DNA of 14,160 nucleotides from CAZGQY01 sp964528035 (lineage in GTDB: Bacteria; Pseudomonadota; Gammaproteobacteria; Methylococcales; UBA1147). Position 1 is the stretch's first letter, and every line of letters begins with the position of its first letter. Shown here in pieces: positions 6,854-14,160 of this stretch. A program made the translations under genes and the position numbers. Where the stretch lies: the NCBI GenBank assembly GCA_964528035.1, contig CAZGQY010000111.1, positions 1-14,160 on the forward strand, in the 5' to 3' direction. The notes beneath the pieces were generated by a model, which saw nothing but the letters and a program-made list of their open reading frames with translations, was not told where the DNA came from and made no database searches.

Positions 6854-7611
6854 GCTGGGTTTTCGCTGTCGATAAAAAATGCTTCTACATTGAATTCGCT
6901 AAGTACGCGTTGCATCAAAGCCTGAATGCCAAATCGTTCGGTGGCATGGTGTCCGCCGGCAAACATATGTACACATGCTTCACGGCTCTCGTGCCAATCG
7001 TGTTCACTCATTTCTCCGGTTATAAATGCATCCAGTCCTTGTTGTTCCGCCAGTAGCCAGTCGCTATTTGCGCCGCCGGTAATGATTCCCACAGATCTAA
7101 TCTTTTGATCAGGATCCGGGCATGCCACAATTACTGAATGATTTAGAACTGAAGCCAATGTTTTAGTTAATTCTGCAGAAGTTAATGGTTTAGTTAGTTC
7201 TCCCTTTACCCCAGTCGGGTTGCCTTTGTAATTGCCGAATGATTGATAATGGGGAATACCTATAAGCTTAGCCAGGCTTGCCGCATTGCCGACTTGCAGA
7301 TGCGCATCAAGGGGTAAATGATAACCAAAAAGACTGATATCGTTGCACACCAGCGGGAAAATACGTTTTTTGAAGCCTGCCGTTATTGTTCGACATCCGT
7401 GAAATTTCCAAAACAAACCATGATGCACTACCATCGCGTCGGCATTGTTCTCGGCCGCTATTGCGATTGCTTCAGCACTGGCTGATACAGAGAAGGCTAT
7501 TTTTTTGATGGTTTCACAACCTTCGACCTGCAAGCCATTGGGGCCATAATCCTGAAAGTCGTCTGGTGAGAGAAGAACTTTGAAAAATTGTTCAAGGTCT
7601 TGTCGGGTCAT
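6850..7611 (-). CDS. Nif3-like dinuclear metal centre protein (YbgI family)
   Basis: The product is 253 residues, close to E. coli YbgI (247). The metal-site residues of the family are present: H63-H64 in VVHHGLFW, D102 and H104 in PLDAH, and H221/E225 in GGHHATERFG. The protein belongs to the fold annotated as GTP cyclohydrolase 1 type 2/Nif3 and forms a hexameric ring with paired metal ions in known structures. Its physiological reaction is unsettled, so the database label GTP cyclohydrolase should not be taken as proven. The ATG at 7611 gives a normal N-terminus, but no Shine-Dalgarno is visible upstream. Repeat A starts only 12 bp upstream of the start codon, so its promoter must lie within or beyond the repeat. 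It is convergent with the hybrid kinase. Confidence 0.92.
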   Translation of the reverse strand: MTRQDLEQFFKVLLSPDDFQDYGPNGLQVEGCETIKKIAFSVSASAEAIAIAAENNADAMVVHHGLFWKFHGCRTITAGFKKRIFPLVCNDISLFGYHLPLDAHLQVGNAASLAKLIGIPHYQSFGNYKGNPTGVKGELTKPLTSAELTKTLASVLNHSVIVACPDPDQKIRSVGIITGGANSDWLLAEQQGLDAFITGEMSEHDWHESREACVHMFAGGHHATERFGIQALMQRVLSEFNVEAFFIDSENPA

Positions 7612-7623
7612 TGCTTATTTATA

Positions 7624-7790
7624 TTAGGAGCAAGGTTTCAATAATATGCGAAAGATTGGCGCAGGATAATTGTTTGTCTTCAAGGCGTAGCAACAGGCGC
7701 ATAGCTGGGCTACGCAACTGTTGCTACAACGCAGAAGACGGACAATAAGACAAGTCAGGATTCGTATATTATTGAATCCTCGCTCTTTAG
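7624..7790. repeat. Repeat A, complete copy (long imperfect palindrome, about 167 bp)
   Basis: The two halves are inverted copies: the left end (TTAGGAGC, then AGGTTTCAATAATATGCGAA) matches the complement of the right end (CTAAAGAGCG, then AGGATTCAATAATATACGAA). The palindrome continues inward through GTCTTC and TAGCAACAG to a tip near 7706-7714. The left arm is nearly identical to window bases 1-53 reversed. There is no convincing gene inside; an open frame on the minus strand across it is a by-product of the repeat. As RNA on either strand it would form a long hairpin. It fills most of the gap between the Nif3 start and the small membrane-protein gene. Likely a MITE-like element mobilised by a transposase elsewhere (inferred). 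Confidence 0.85.
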
Positions 7791-7808
7791 AGGCATGGGG
7801 GCACGATA

Positions 7809-7943
7809 TCACTTGTTTCGAGATTCCTTTTTTTTGGCCAATATTGACGGTGGAATTTTTGGTTTTTTTGCAGTGCGCAGTAGTATTATCAAATTAGCCA
7901 GTATGACTAATACCGCCAGCAGAATAAATAAAAATACAGTCAT
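7809..7943 (-). CDS. Small single-span membrane protein, 44 residues
   Basis: An ATG at 7943-7941 opens 44 codons ending at TGA 7811-7809. The peptide has one hydrophobic segment (about residues 3-23, rich in Leu, Ile and Val), then an Arg/Lys-rich tail containing TAKKPKIPP and AKKKESRNK. By the positive-inside rule the tail should face the cytoplasm. This is the pattern of genuine small inner-membrane proteins and is unlikely by chance. The family is not certain; it faintly recalls the DUF2897 type of short proteins (one span, then a TAK-K-P motif). No strong ribosome binding site is seen, and a stop codon upstream in frame excludes a longer start. It is divergent from the DUF255 gene, and repeat A follows its stop. 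Confidence 0.55.
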   Translation of the reverse strand: MTVFLFILLAVLVILANLIILLRTAKKPKIPPSILAKKKESRNK

Positions 7944-8007
7944 GGAATGACACTGTCCGTGTAGTTAAAGCGTGTATAAAGCTGCATAGCCGGGGATTGT
8001 GTAAGCA

Positions 8008-8039
8008 GCCAATATTTATCTTAGCAGACTAATATTGGC
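8008..8039. promoter_or_regulatory. Perfect 9-bp inverted repeat, candidate operator
   Basis: GCCAATATT (8008-8016) and AATATTGGC (8031-8039) are exact inverted copies 14 bases apart. The site lies in the divergent gap between the small membrane-protein gene and the DUF255 gene, 10 bp upstream of a TTGACA element. No T-run follows, so it does not look like a terminator; half-sites centred two helical turns apart would suit a dimeric regulator. The regulator is unknown. Confidence 0.4.
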
Positions 8040-8049
8040 GAAGCTTTGA

Positions 8050-8078
8050 TTGACAATCCGGGTTGAGCATTATCAAAT
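8050..8078 (+). promoter_or_regulatory. Candidate sigma-70 promoter for the DUF255 gene
   Basis: A perfect TTGACA (8050-8055) is followed after 17 bp by TCAAAT (8073-8078, 4 of 6 matches to TATAAT). Transcription would start near 8085 and give a leader of about 33 bases before the ATG at 8118. Confidence 0.45.
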
Positions 8079-8117
8079 AGCGAGAGCTTACCCTAACTTT
8101 CGACCACGGTATACTCA

Positions 8118-10172
8118 ATGCCCGCCCAAAACCGTTTAAAAAATGAAACCAGCCCCTATCTTCAACAGCACGCTGACAATCCTGTCGACTGGTACCCGTG
8201 GTGCGAAGAGGCATTGACTCTGGCTCGGAATGCAGATAAACCGATCCTTTTATCGGTTGGCTATTCAGCGTGTCATTGGTGTCATGTTATGGCGCATGAA
8301 TCTTTTGAAAACCTGGAAACAGCTAAGATCATGAATGACTTGTTCGTGAATATCAAAGTTGATCGGGAGGAGCGCCCGGATATCGATAAAATATACCAAC
8401 TGGCTCACCAGCTTCTTACTCAGCGACCCGGAGGTTGGCCTCTGACGATGTTTTTGACACCTGATTCGCATATTCCTTACTTTGGGGGTACTTATTTTCC
8501 TCCACAACAACGTTACAATATGCCTGGGTTCGCCAGTATTCTGCAACAGGCTGCAGAATATTATAAACGACAAAAAGATGCCATCAGTGAACACAATGCT
8601 GCATTTGAAGACACCATTTTGCGTATTGCAACGCCACAAAATGCCGATCAACCAGATAGTACGTTAGTGGACCTGGCCACTCGCGAAATGACAAACGATT
8701 TTGACGCAGATCACGGTGGCTTTGGTCAGGCACCAAAATTTCCGCATGCAACAAACCTGGAGTTTTTGCTTGGACGTTGTTTTTACAGCGATGAGCAAAT
8801 GCCCAAAATGATTGTGTCCTATAGCCTTGAAAGTATGGCGAAAGGGGGTATTTATGATCAGATCGGCGGTGGGTTTTGTCGATATTCCGTTGATGAGCGT
8901 TGGAATATTCCTCATTTTGAGAAGATGCTTTACGATAATGGGCCGTTGCTTGGATTATACGCGCGCAGTTGGCAGGTGTTCCACGACCCCTTATTCAAAC
9001 AAATTGTACTGGACACTGCCGAATGGGTCATACGGGATATGCAGGATCCATCAGGTGGGTATTATTCATCACTGGATGCAGACTCTGAAGGGCATGAGGG
9101 TAAATTTTATGTTTGGGATCGGTCAGAAGTGGAATCTTTGCTTGGTCCGTCTGAATATGAACTGGTCAGTCTGCATTTTGGCTTGTCAAGGCCAGCAAAT
9201 TTTGAAGGTGCCTGGCACTTGTATGATGCCCAGGCGCTGAATGAAGTAGCCACTACCCTGAATTATGAAACTGACCGGGCAGATGTGCTTTTGAGGGCTG
9301 CGCGTAAAAAGTTGTTTCTACACCGAGCACAGCGAATACATCCACACCGTGATGAAAAGATTTTGACTGCCTGGAACGCATTAATGATTAAGGGCATGGC
9401 GAGCGCGGGTCGAATTTTTAATCAGCCCCAGATGGTTGATTCAGCTCAGTCCGCATTTGATTTTATCCACGATACATTGTGGGTCAACGGGCGTTTACTT
9501 GCCAGCTATAAAGATGGGAAAGCACATTTAAATGCCTATTTGGATGACTATGTCTATTTGATTGATGCGGCTCTGGAGCTTTTACAGGCCCGTTGGCGCA
9601 CCAGGGACATATTGTGGGCGCAGGCATTGGCGGAACGACTATTAGAACAGTTTGAAGATCCGTCTAATGGAGGTTTCTTTTTCACCTCAAATGATCACGA
9701 ACGCTTGATTCATCGACCAAAACCGATGATCGAAGAATCAACTGCGGCAGGAAACGGTGTTGCGGCATCGGTTTTGAGTCGGCTTGGTCATATACTCGGA
9801 AATACGGATTATCTGAAAGCAGCAGACAGGACTTTGAAGGCCTCTGCTTCATCTATAAGGCAGATACCCAGTGGTCATGGCGCATTGATCACCGCTTTAG
9901 AAAGTACCTTGCATCCGTACCAAACGGTAGTAATACGGGGCGCTGAATGTGAACTTTGGAAGAATGCTGTATTGGAGGATTTTCATCCAGGACGTATTTG
10001 TTTCGCCATTCCTGATGATGAAAATGGTTTGCCTGGGCAACTGGCCGAACGAGTACCTGGCGCAGTGACAACCGCCTATGTTTGTAGTGGAGGTGCTTGC
10101 CTGGCGCCTGTACAAACATTGTCAGAATTGGAGGAGATCCTGCTTGACGACGGTTGCCCGGCAATGGGCTGA
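8118..10172 (+). CDS. DUF255 thioredoxin-fold protein (YyaL/SPATA20 family)
   Basis: The product is 684 residues, the normal full length. The N-terminal DUF255 domain (about 4-165) is thioredoxin-like, with the family signature RLKNETSPYLQQHADNPVDW and the redox-type motif CHWC at 52-55 in YSACHWCHVM. The rest (about 190-600) has the repeated helical pattern of a six-hairpin alpha/alpha toroid, including the signatures GGIYDQIGGGFCRYSVD and PHFEKMLYDN. The C-terminus carries another Cys pair (CSGGAC). There is no signal peptide, so it is probably cytoplasmic. The family is widespread from bacteria to man but no reaction is established; its domains suggest a sugar-related or redox role, which is unproven. 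The ATG lies 40 bp after a candidate promoter. The gene may be transcribed together with the radical SAM gene, 110 bp downstream. Confidence 0.92.
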   Translation: MPAQNRLKNETSPYLQQHADNPVDWYPWCEEALTLARNADKPILLSVGYSACHWCHVMAHESFENLETAKIMNDLFVNIKVDREERPDIDKIYQLAHQLLTQRPGGWPLTMFLTPDSHIPYFGGTYFPPQQRYNMPGFASILQQAAEYYKRQKDAISEHNAAFEDTILRIATPQNADQPDSTLVDLATREMTNDFDADHGGFGQAPKFPHATNLEFLLGRCFYSDEQMPKMIVSYSLESMAKGGIYDQIGGGFCRYSVDERWNIPHFEKMLYDNGPLLGLYARSWQVFHDPLFKQIVLDTAEWVIRDMQDPSGGYYSSLDADSEGHEGKFYVWDRSEVESLLGPSEYELVSLHFGLSRPANFEGAWHLYDAQALNEVATTLNYETDRADVLLRAARKKLFLHRAQRIHPHRDEKILTAWNALMIKGMASAGRIFNQPQMVDSAQSAFDFIHDTLWVNGRLLASYKDGKAHLNAYLDDYVYLIDAALELLQARWRTRDILWAQALAERLLEQFEDPSNGGFFFTSNDHERLIHRPKPMIEESTAAGNGVAASVLSRLGHILGNTDYLKAADRTLKASASSIRQIPSGHGALITALESTLHPYQTVVIRGAECELWKNAVLEDFHPGRICFAIPDDENGLPGQLAERVPGAVTTAYVCSGGACLAPVQTLSELEEILLDDGCPAMG

Positions 10173-10282
10173 CGGACTGTGCCTGTTAATGGGTTCAACT
10201 AAATTAGGGCGTATTATTTTTCTGCAATAATGGGCTGGCTTTTGTTTTATAAGGACAACATCGCTTAAATTATCCCGATCAT

Positions 10283-11668
10283 ATGAATGTGCTTCTTGTT
10301 TCAACCTACGAATTGGGTCATCAATCTTTTAGTTTAGCCCATGTGGCTGCATTGTTACGCGATCAGGGTCATAGTGTCTGTTGTCTGGATTTGGCGATAG
10401 AGTCGTTTGATGGTGCACAATTTCAGTCTGCTGAATTCATTGCGTTCAGTGTTCCTATGCATACAGCGGCAAGATTGACTGCCCGTCTTCTATATGAAGT
10501 TAAGCAGCTTAGTCCTGCAGTACCTGTTGCGGCCTTCGGACTCTATGCACAAATGAACCGGAGATATTTTTCAAGCCTGGGGGTTTCAACAATTCTAGGT
10601 GGAGAATTTGAAGCCCAGCTTGTTGATGTCGTAAATAATCTGCAGAATGATATTCAGCTCGATAGCCAGGGATACACTGAATCACACCTTGCAAAGCAGT
10701 CTTTTACAATTCCTGATCGTAAGGGATTGCCTTTGCTCAGCGAGTATGCAACGCTGCAGCTTTCTGACGGTGGCAGAAAAACAGTGGGCTATACCGAGTC
10801 AAGTCGGGGTTGCAAACATCATTGTGCGCATTGTCCGGTTGTTCCGGTTTATCAGGGAAAATTTCGGGCAATACCACTGCATATTGTTTTGGCTGATATT
10901 CGTCAGCAAGTAAACTCCGGGGCGGAACATATTACTTTCGGAGACCCTGACTTTTTTAATGGGCCAACTCATGGGTTGCGCGTCATCGAAGCGGTAAACA
11001 GAGAGTTTCCTCAATTAACTTACGATGTGACAATTAAGGTTGAACATTTACTTTCATACAGCGATTTAATTCCAAGGCTTAAGCAGACAGGATGTGCAAT
11101 TGTTACAACAGCGGTTGAATCGGTTGATAATCAAATATTGACACGTTTTGCCAAAGGTCACACACGGGAGGATTTTTATAAGCTTGTTGAGCTTTGTCGT
11201 CAATACGATCTTAATTTGTCACCAACCTTTGTGCCGTTTACACCCTGGACGAGCGTTGAAGGCTATCTGGATTTACTTAAGGTGATTGTGGATCTGGACC
11301 TTTTGGCATCCATATCGCCTGTGCAATTATCCATCCGCTTGTTGATTCCTCCAGGTTCGTATCTGCTGCATTCCCCTGAAGTGCAATTATTGATTGGCCC
11401 GGAGGATTCGAAAAATTTTATTTATCCCTGGAAGCATGAAAATCCCCTCGTCGATCAATTACAGCGAGATATAGCAGGATGGGTTCAGAAATCATCGTGT
11501 CAATCCCGATACCGGATATTTTCTGAGATTTGGGCATTAACCCATAAACTTGTTGATATAAAAGTGCCGAAAATCAGGGAACCATCTGAGCGCGATGTTC
11601 CTCCGCATTTGAGTGAGCCGTGGTACTGCTGCGCTGAGCCTACAGAGGATCAATTTAACTTTGTTTAG
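10283..11668 (+). CDS. CUAEP/CCAEP-tail radical SAM protein (Cys form)
   Basis: The product is 461 residues. Residues 1-125 form a Rossmann-like domain resembling the cobalamin-binding domain of B12-dependent radical SAM enzymes (opening MNVLLVSTYELGHQ, later GGEFE), but the DxHxxG motif for lower-ligand His is not seen. The radical SAM core (about 165-380) has the iron-sulfur motif CKHHCAHC with C177, C181 and C184. The tail ends in PWYCCAEPTED with C449-C450. This tail defines the family known as CUAEP/CCAEP-tail radical SAM (seleno)proteins, where the first tail Cys is selenocysteine in some species; here both codons are TGC. The substrate is unknown. No Shine-Dalgarno sits at the normal distance; AAGGA at 10251-10255 is 27 bases away. 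The ATG is supported by the conserved N-terminus. Confidence 0.88.
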   Translation: MNVLLVSTYELGHQSFSLAHVAALLRDQGHSVCCLDLAIESFDGAQFQSAEFIAFSVPMHTAARLTARLLYEVKQLSPAVPVAAFGLYAQMNRRYFSSLGVSTILGGEFEAQLVDVVNNLQNDIQLDSQGYTESHLAKQSFTIPDRKGLPLLSEYATLQLSDGGRKTVGYTESSRGCKHHCAHCPVVPVYQGKFRAIPLHIVLADIRQQVNSGAEHITFGDPDFFNGPTHGLRVIEAVNREFPQLTYDVTIKVEHLLSYSDLIPRLKQTGCAIVTTAVESVDNQILTRFAKGHTREDFYKLVELCRQYDLNLSPTFVPFTPWTSVEGYLDLLKVIVDLDLLASISPVQLSIRLLIPPGSYLLHSPEVQLLIGPEDSKNFIYPWKHENPLVDQLQRDIAGWVQKSSCQSRYRIFSEIWALTHKLVDIKVPKIREPSERDVPPHLSEPWYCCAEPTEDQFNFV

Positions 11669-11731
11669 TCGATAGCCTTAGCCACTCGGTTTTGATGCTG
11701 GCTTCAATTCTTTATATTCCAAGCCAATACT

Positions 11732-13978
11732 ATGTCGATAAAACGTGATCGTTTACGAGGATTTCAGCTTGGATTGGCAATAGCCCTGATTGGCGTCGTA
11801 TCGTCTATGTTGCCGGTAGTACTTGATTTGGAGAAAGACCTGGGTCTGGCGTGGTTGTTTGATTTTCGCGGACCCAGGAAGCCACCCGCTGAAGTGGTTG
11901 TCATCAGTATTGATAATCCCTCATTGCGTGAGTTGGGTTTGCCGGAAAAACTGAGTCTGTGGCCACGGTCATTGCATACTCAATTGATTAGAATTCTTAA
12001 TCGCTACGGCGCGAAGACTATCGTATTTGATGTTTTTTTCAGATCTGCGCGTGAAGAGAAAACCGATCGAGAATTCGCAAGCGAATTGTCAAAGGCTGGC
12101 AATGTTATACTTTTTGCCCATTTAGATCAGCGGCCGGTAATTATTCCGAATCACGGCATCGGATCGCAGACGATTTTGATGGATCGATTGGTGGCTCCTC
12201 TTTCACTTGTTGCCGATTCAGCCTTGTCGTACGCGCCGTTTCCGTTGCCAAAAGTACCTGCCCGCCTTAATCAGGCCTGGTTATTTAAATCCAGTTCGGG
12301 GGATATAGCGACCCTCCCTGTTGTGGCACTTCACCACTATATTGCTCCTGCGTTCAAGCGATTTCGACGAACATTGGACGATTCAGTTACGCTAACGACA
12401 ACGAAAGAGAGTGCCAGCCAAGAAATTATCAAACCTGGAGCATTCAGTCGTACTGTACGTCAGGTTCGACAAAAGATCCTGCTTCAACCAGACGCATTAC
12501 CTAATTTTGACAGCGAAGCTTCGACTGTTGCGTCGCGTCGATTGCATAGCATCTTAAGATCGTTACACCAGGGTCCGGATAGTTATTATATTGATTTCTA
12601 CGGGCCGCCCCAGACCATAACAAGCTTACCTTATTACAAGGTTATTCAGTCTGTAGAATCGAAGCAAAACGCAGGTAGTCCCTTAGATTTCAGTGGTAAA
12701 GCGGTTTTTATCGGTAACTCCGAGCCCTACCAGCCGGATTTGAAGGATGATTTTTACACGGTTTTTTCGGGTAAATCGGGCTTCGACCTGAGTGGCGTGG
12801 AAATTATCGCGACGGTTTTTGCAAATTTGATCGAAGGGCGAAGCATCCAGCCGATTAGTCAGGTTTATGGTATGGGTGTTGTTGCGTTTTGGGGCTTGGT
12901 CATCGGTGGTTTGTTTTACCTTGCACCGGTTCTGCCCGCCGTTATTTTTGCGCTTAGCCTGCCTGTGTTGTATCTGCTCATTGCTACAGTATGGTTTACA
13001 GAGAATGGTGTATGGGTGCCTTTAGTGACCCCATTGTTATTGCAACTTCCAGTGGCTGTATTTGCTGCACTGTCATTGAGGTACTTTGTGAGCCAAAAAG
13101 CCGGTCAGCGCTTTCAACAATCCACGCGCTTTTTTTTACCTGGCGAAGTGGTTGATTTATTGCCCGAATGGAATCAGAACGACATTGTTAACGCGGGTCG
13201 TACTGTTGAGGGGGTGTGCCTGGCCAGCGATGCTGAAAGTTATACATCTTTTGCCGAAAACATCGAACCACGGGAGCTTAAAAATCTTTTAAACCGTTAT
13301 TTCGATTTGTTGTTCCAACCGGTTAGGGGGCAGGGTGGTTCGGTATTGGATGTGGTTGGCGATTCGATGCTGGCGTTTTGGGAAAATAAATCAAATCCGG
13401 TCAACGCAAAACTATCGGCCTGTCGTGCAGCAATAGAGATTCAGGCCAGGATTGCCGTAGTGGAGCCGCACGATCAGGCGTATTCTATTTTACCGACACG
13501 AATAGGCTTGCATGCCGGGGAGATGCTGATCGGCAATGTAGGTGCCGGAGATCATTACGCATTTCGCGCGGTCGGCGATATGATTAATTCAACCTCGAGA
13601 ATTGAGGGATTGAACAAATTCCTTGGAACGCGAGTACTTGCTTCTGCTCAGGTTGTAAATCACCTCGACGGAATCGTTACTCGACGTACCGGTAAGTTTC
13701 GACTCAAAGGTAAAGATAACTATCTGGAGATTTTTGAAGTGGTTTGTTGTGAAGAGAACGTCGATCAGCAATTTTTCGATTTTCGGGAGCAATTTCTTAA
13801 GGGTTTGATTAAGTTCGAGCAGGGTCGTTGGCGGCAAGCCCGATCCGAATTCGAAACAGGCGTAAAACAATTTGGTCAAGATGGACCAAGTTTATTTTAT
13901 CTGCAATTGTGTGAGCGTTATCTAAAGCATGGTTCGCCTGAATCCTGGGATGGAATTAACAGGTTGTTGGCGAAATAA
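11732..13978 (+). CDS. CHASE2-domain class III nucleotide cyclase
   Basis: The product is 748 residues. A first membrane span (about 11-29) leads to a periplasmic CHASE2 sensor (about 30-375), then three spans (about 378-457), a linker, a class III adenylate/guanylate cyclase catalytic domain (about 494-665) and a short TPR-like helical end (about 685-745). Metal-binding aspartates D500 (in LASDAESYT) and D544 (in VVGDSM) are present, as are the transition-state residues N619 and R623. The positions that choose the base are unusual: D540 where adenylate cyclases have Lys, and R612 where Asp or Thr is expected. It therefore looks able to bind metal and catalyse, but its nucleotide product cannot be assumed to be cAMP. 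It begins 63 bp after the radical SAM gene without an obvious terminator or Shine-Dalgarno between. Confidence 0.9.
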   Translation: MSIKRDRLRGFQLGLAIALIGVVSSMLPVVLDLEKDLGLAWLFDFRGPRKPPAEVVVISIDNPSLRELGLPEKLSLWPRSLHTQLIRILNRYGAKTIVFDVFFRSAREEKTDREFASELSKAGNVILFAHLDQRPVIIPNHGIGSQTILMDRLVAPLSLVADSALSYAPFPLPKVPARLNQAWLFKSSSGDIATLPVVALHHYIAPAFKRFRRTLDDSVTLTTTKESASQEIIKPGAFSRTVRQVRQKILLQPDALPNFDSEASTVASRRLHSILRSLHQGPDSYYIDFYGPPQTITSLPYYKVIQSVESKQNAGSPLDFSGKAVFIGNSEPYQPDLKDDFYTVFSGKSGFDLSGVEIIATVFANLIEGRSIQPISQVYGMGVVAFWGLVIGGLFYLAPVLPAVIFALSLPVLYLLIATVWFTENGVWVPLVTPLLLQLPVAVFAALSLRYFVSQKAGQRFQQSTRFFLPGEVVDLLPEWNQNDIVNAGRTVEGVCLASDAESYTSFAENIEPRELKNLLNRYFDLLFQPVRGQGGSVLDVVGDSMLAFWENKSNPVNAKLSACRAAIEIQARIAVVEPHDQAYSILPTRIGLHAGEMLIGNVGAGDHYAFRAVGDMINSTSRIEGLNKFLGTRVLASAQVVNHLDGIVTRRTGKFRLKGKDNYLEIFEVVCCEENVDQQFFDFREQFLKGLIKFEQGRWRQARSEFETGVKQFGQDGPSLFYLQLCERYLKHGSPESWDGINRLLAK

Positions 13979-13995
13979 ATCACATAATATATTAT

Positions 13996-14021
13996 ATTTG
14001 TCAAGGGAATAATTGACAAAT
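13996..14021. promoter_or_regulatory. Perfect 9-bp inverted repeat overlapping a TTGACA box
   Basis: ATTTGTCAA (13996-14004) and TTGACAAAT (14013-14021) are exact inverted copies around an 8-base spacer. The right half contains TTGACA (14013-14018), which at 17-bp spacing faces TACCGT (14036-14041), a weak -10. The stem is AT-rich and lacks a T-run, so it is a better candidate for an operator over a promoter of the next gene than for a terminator. An AT-only palindrome (ATAATATATTAT, 13984-13995) lies immediately upstream. Confidence 0.4.
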
Positions 14022-14103
14022 TTCATGTAAGTTAGTACCGTGTGTTGTAACGGTCGATTATTCATTATTCATCCAATAATAATAATGGCGGAGGCCATAT
14101 ATC

Positions 14104-14160
14104 GTGATGAGTCGTGCCAGGATGCTGTTTGGATTTTTGATGTTCTCGGTATGGAGCGTA
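14104..14160 (+). CDS. Start of a probable secreted protein (partial)
   Basis: Only 19 codons are inside the window and the frame stays open to its end. GGAGG at 14090-14094 is a strong ribosome binding site, 9 bases before a GTG at 14104 and 12 before the ATG at 14107; I use the GTG. The peptide opens with MMSRAR followed by hydrophobic MLFGFLMFSVWSV, the beginning of a signal peptide. CHASE2 cyclase genes are often next to genes for exported FecR-domain or similar proteins, so that is a possible identity, but nothing in these residues proves it. Confidence 0.55.
   Translation, partial: MMSRARMLFGFLMFSVWSV

Noticed and set aside
7624..7812. 62-codon minus-strand frame across repeat A
   Set aside because: It lies almost wholly in the palindrome and has the composition of the repeat; it is explained by the repeat.
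10173..10282. Possible terminator (ATTATT/AATAAT) between DUF255 and the radical SAM gene
   Set aside because: The stem is six AT pairs only, with no GC core, so it is too weak to call.
11627..11632. Selenocysteine in the radical SAM tail
   Set aside because: Both tail codons are TGC, not TGA, so no recoding is needed here.

Overview
The window looks like chromosomal DNA of a gammaproteobacterium of moderate GC content, probably a marine or Cellvibrionales/Oceanospirillales-type organism. The evidence is an overlapping pilS-pilR pair with the gammaproteobacterial domain layout, an SprT-family protein, a YbgI/Nif3 protein, a CHASE2 cyclase, and small palindromic repeats scattered between genes. 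The taxonomic guess is inference from gene content only.

Layout. Bases 1-196 hold two different intergenic repeats side by side: the end of repeat A (1-53) and a complete repeat B (56-196). An AT-rich orphan lipoprotein gene (305-889) follows. On the minus strand come sprT (4757-4236), pilS (4088-2463) and pilR (2466-1135); pilS and pilR share the ATGA overlap of a translationally coupled operon. A second copy of repeat B (4787-4930) sits between sprT and a divergent soluble GAF-histidine kinase-receiver hybrid (5117-6739). The hybrid's leader contains a terminator-like hairpin and a 12-codon mini-ORF that overlaps its start codon. The Nif3/YbgI gene (7611-6850, minus) converges on it. A complete repeat A (about 7624-7790) begins only 12 bp upstream of the Nif3 start codon. 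A small membrane-protein gene (7943-7809, minus) follows, then three plus-strand genes: a DUF255/SPATA20-type thioredoxin-fold protein (8118-10172), a radical SAM protein with a CCAEP tail (10283-11668), and a CHASE2-class III nucleotide cyclase (11732-13978). The window ends in the first 19 codons of a probable secreted protein (from 14104).

How the genes relate. Four signalling proteins (PilS, PilR, the hybrid kinase and the cyclase) occur within 14 kb. Only PilSR has a predictable output, sigma-54-dependent pilin transcription, and no pilin gene is present here. The most unusual items are: the CCAEP-tail radical SAM protein, the cysteine form of a family whose other members carry selenocysteine in the tail; the cyclase, whose base-selecting residues are not the usual ones; and the two repeat families. 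Repeat B can fold into GGA-containing hairpins, one copy matching the published CsrA/RsmA SELEX consensus closely. I see no phage, CRISPR, transposase, rRNA or tRNA genes.
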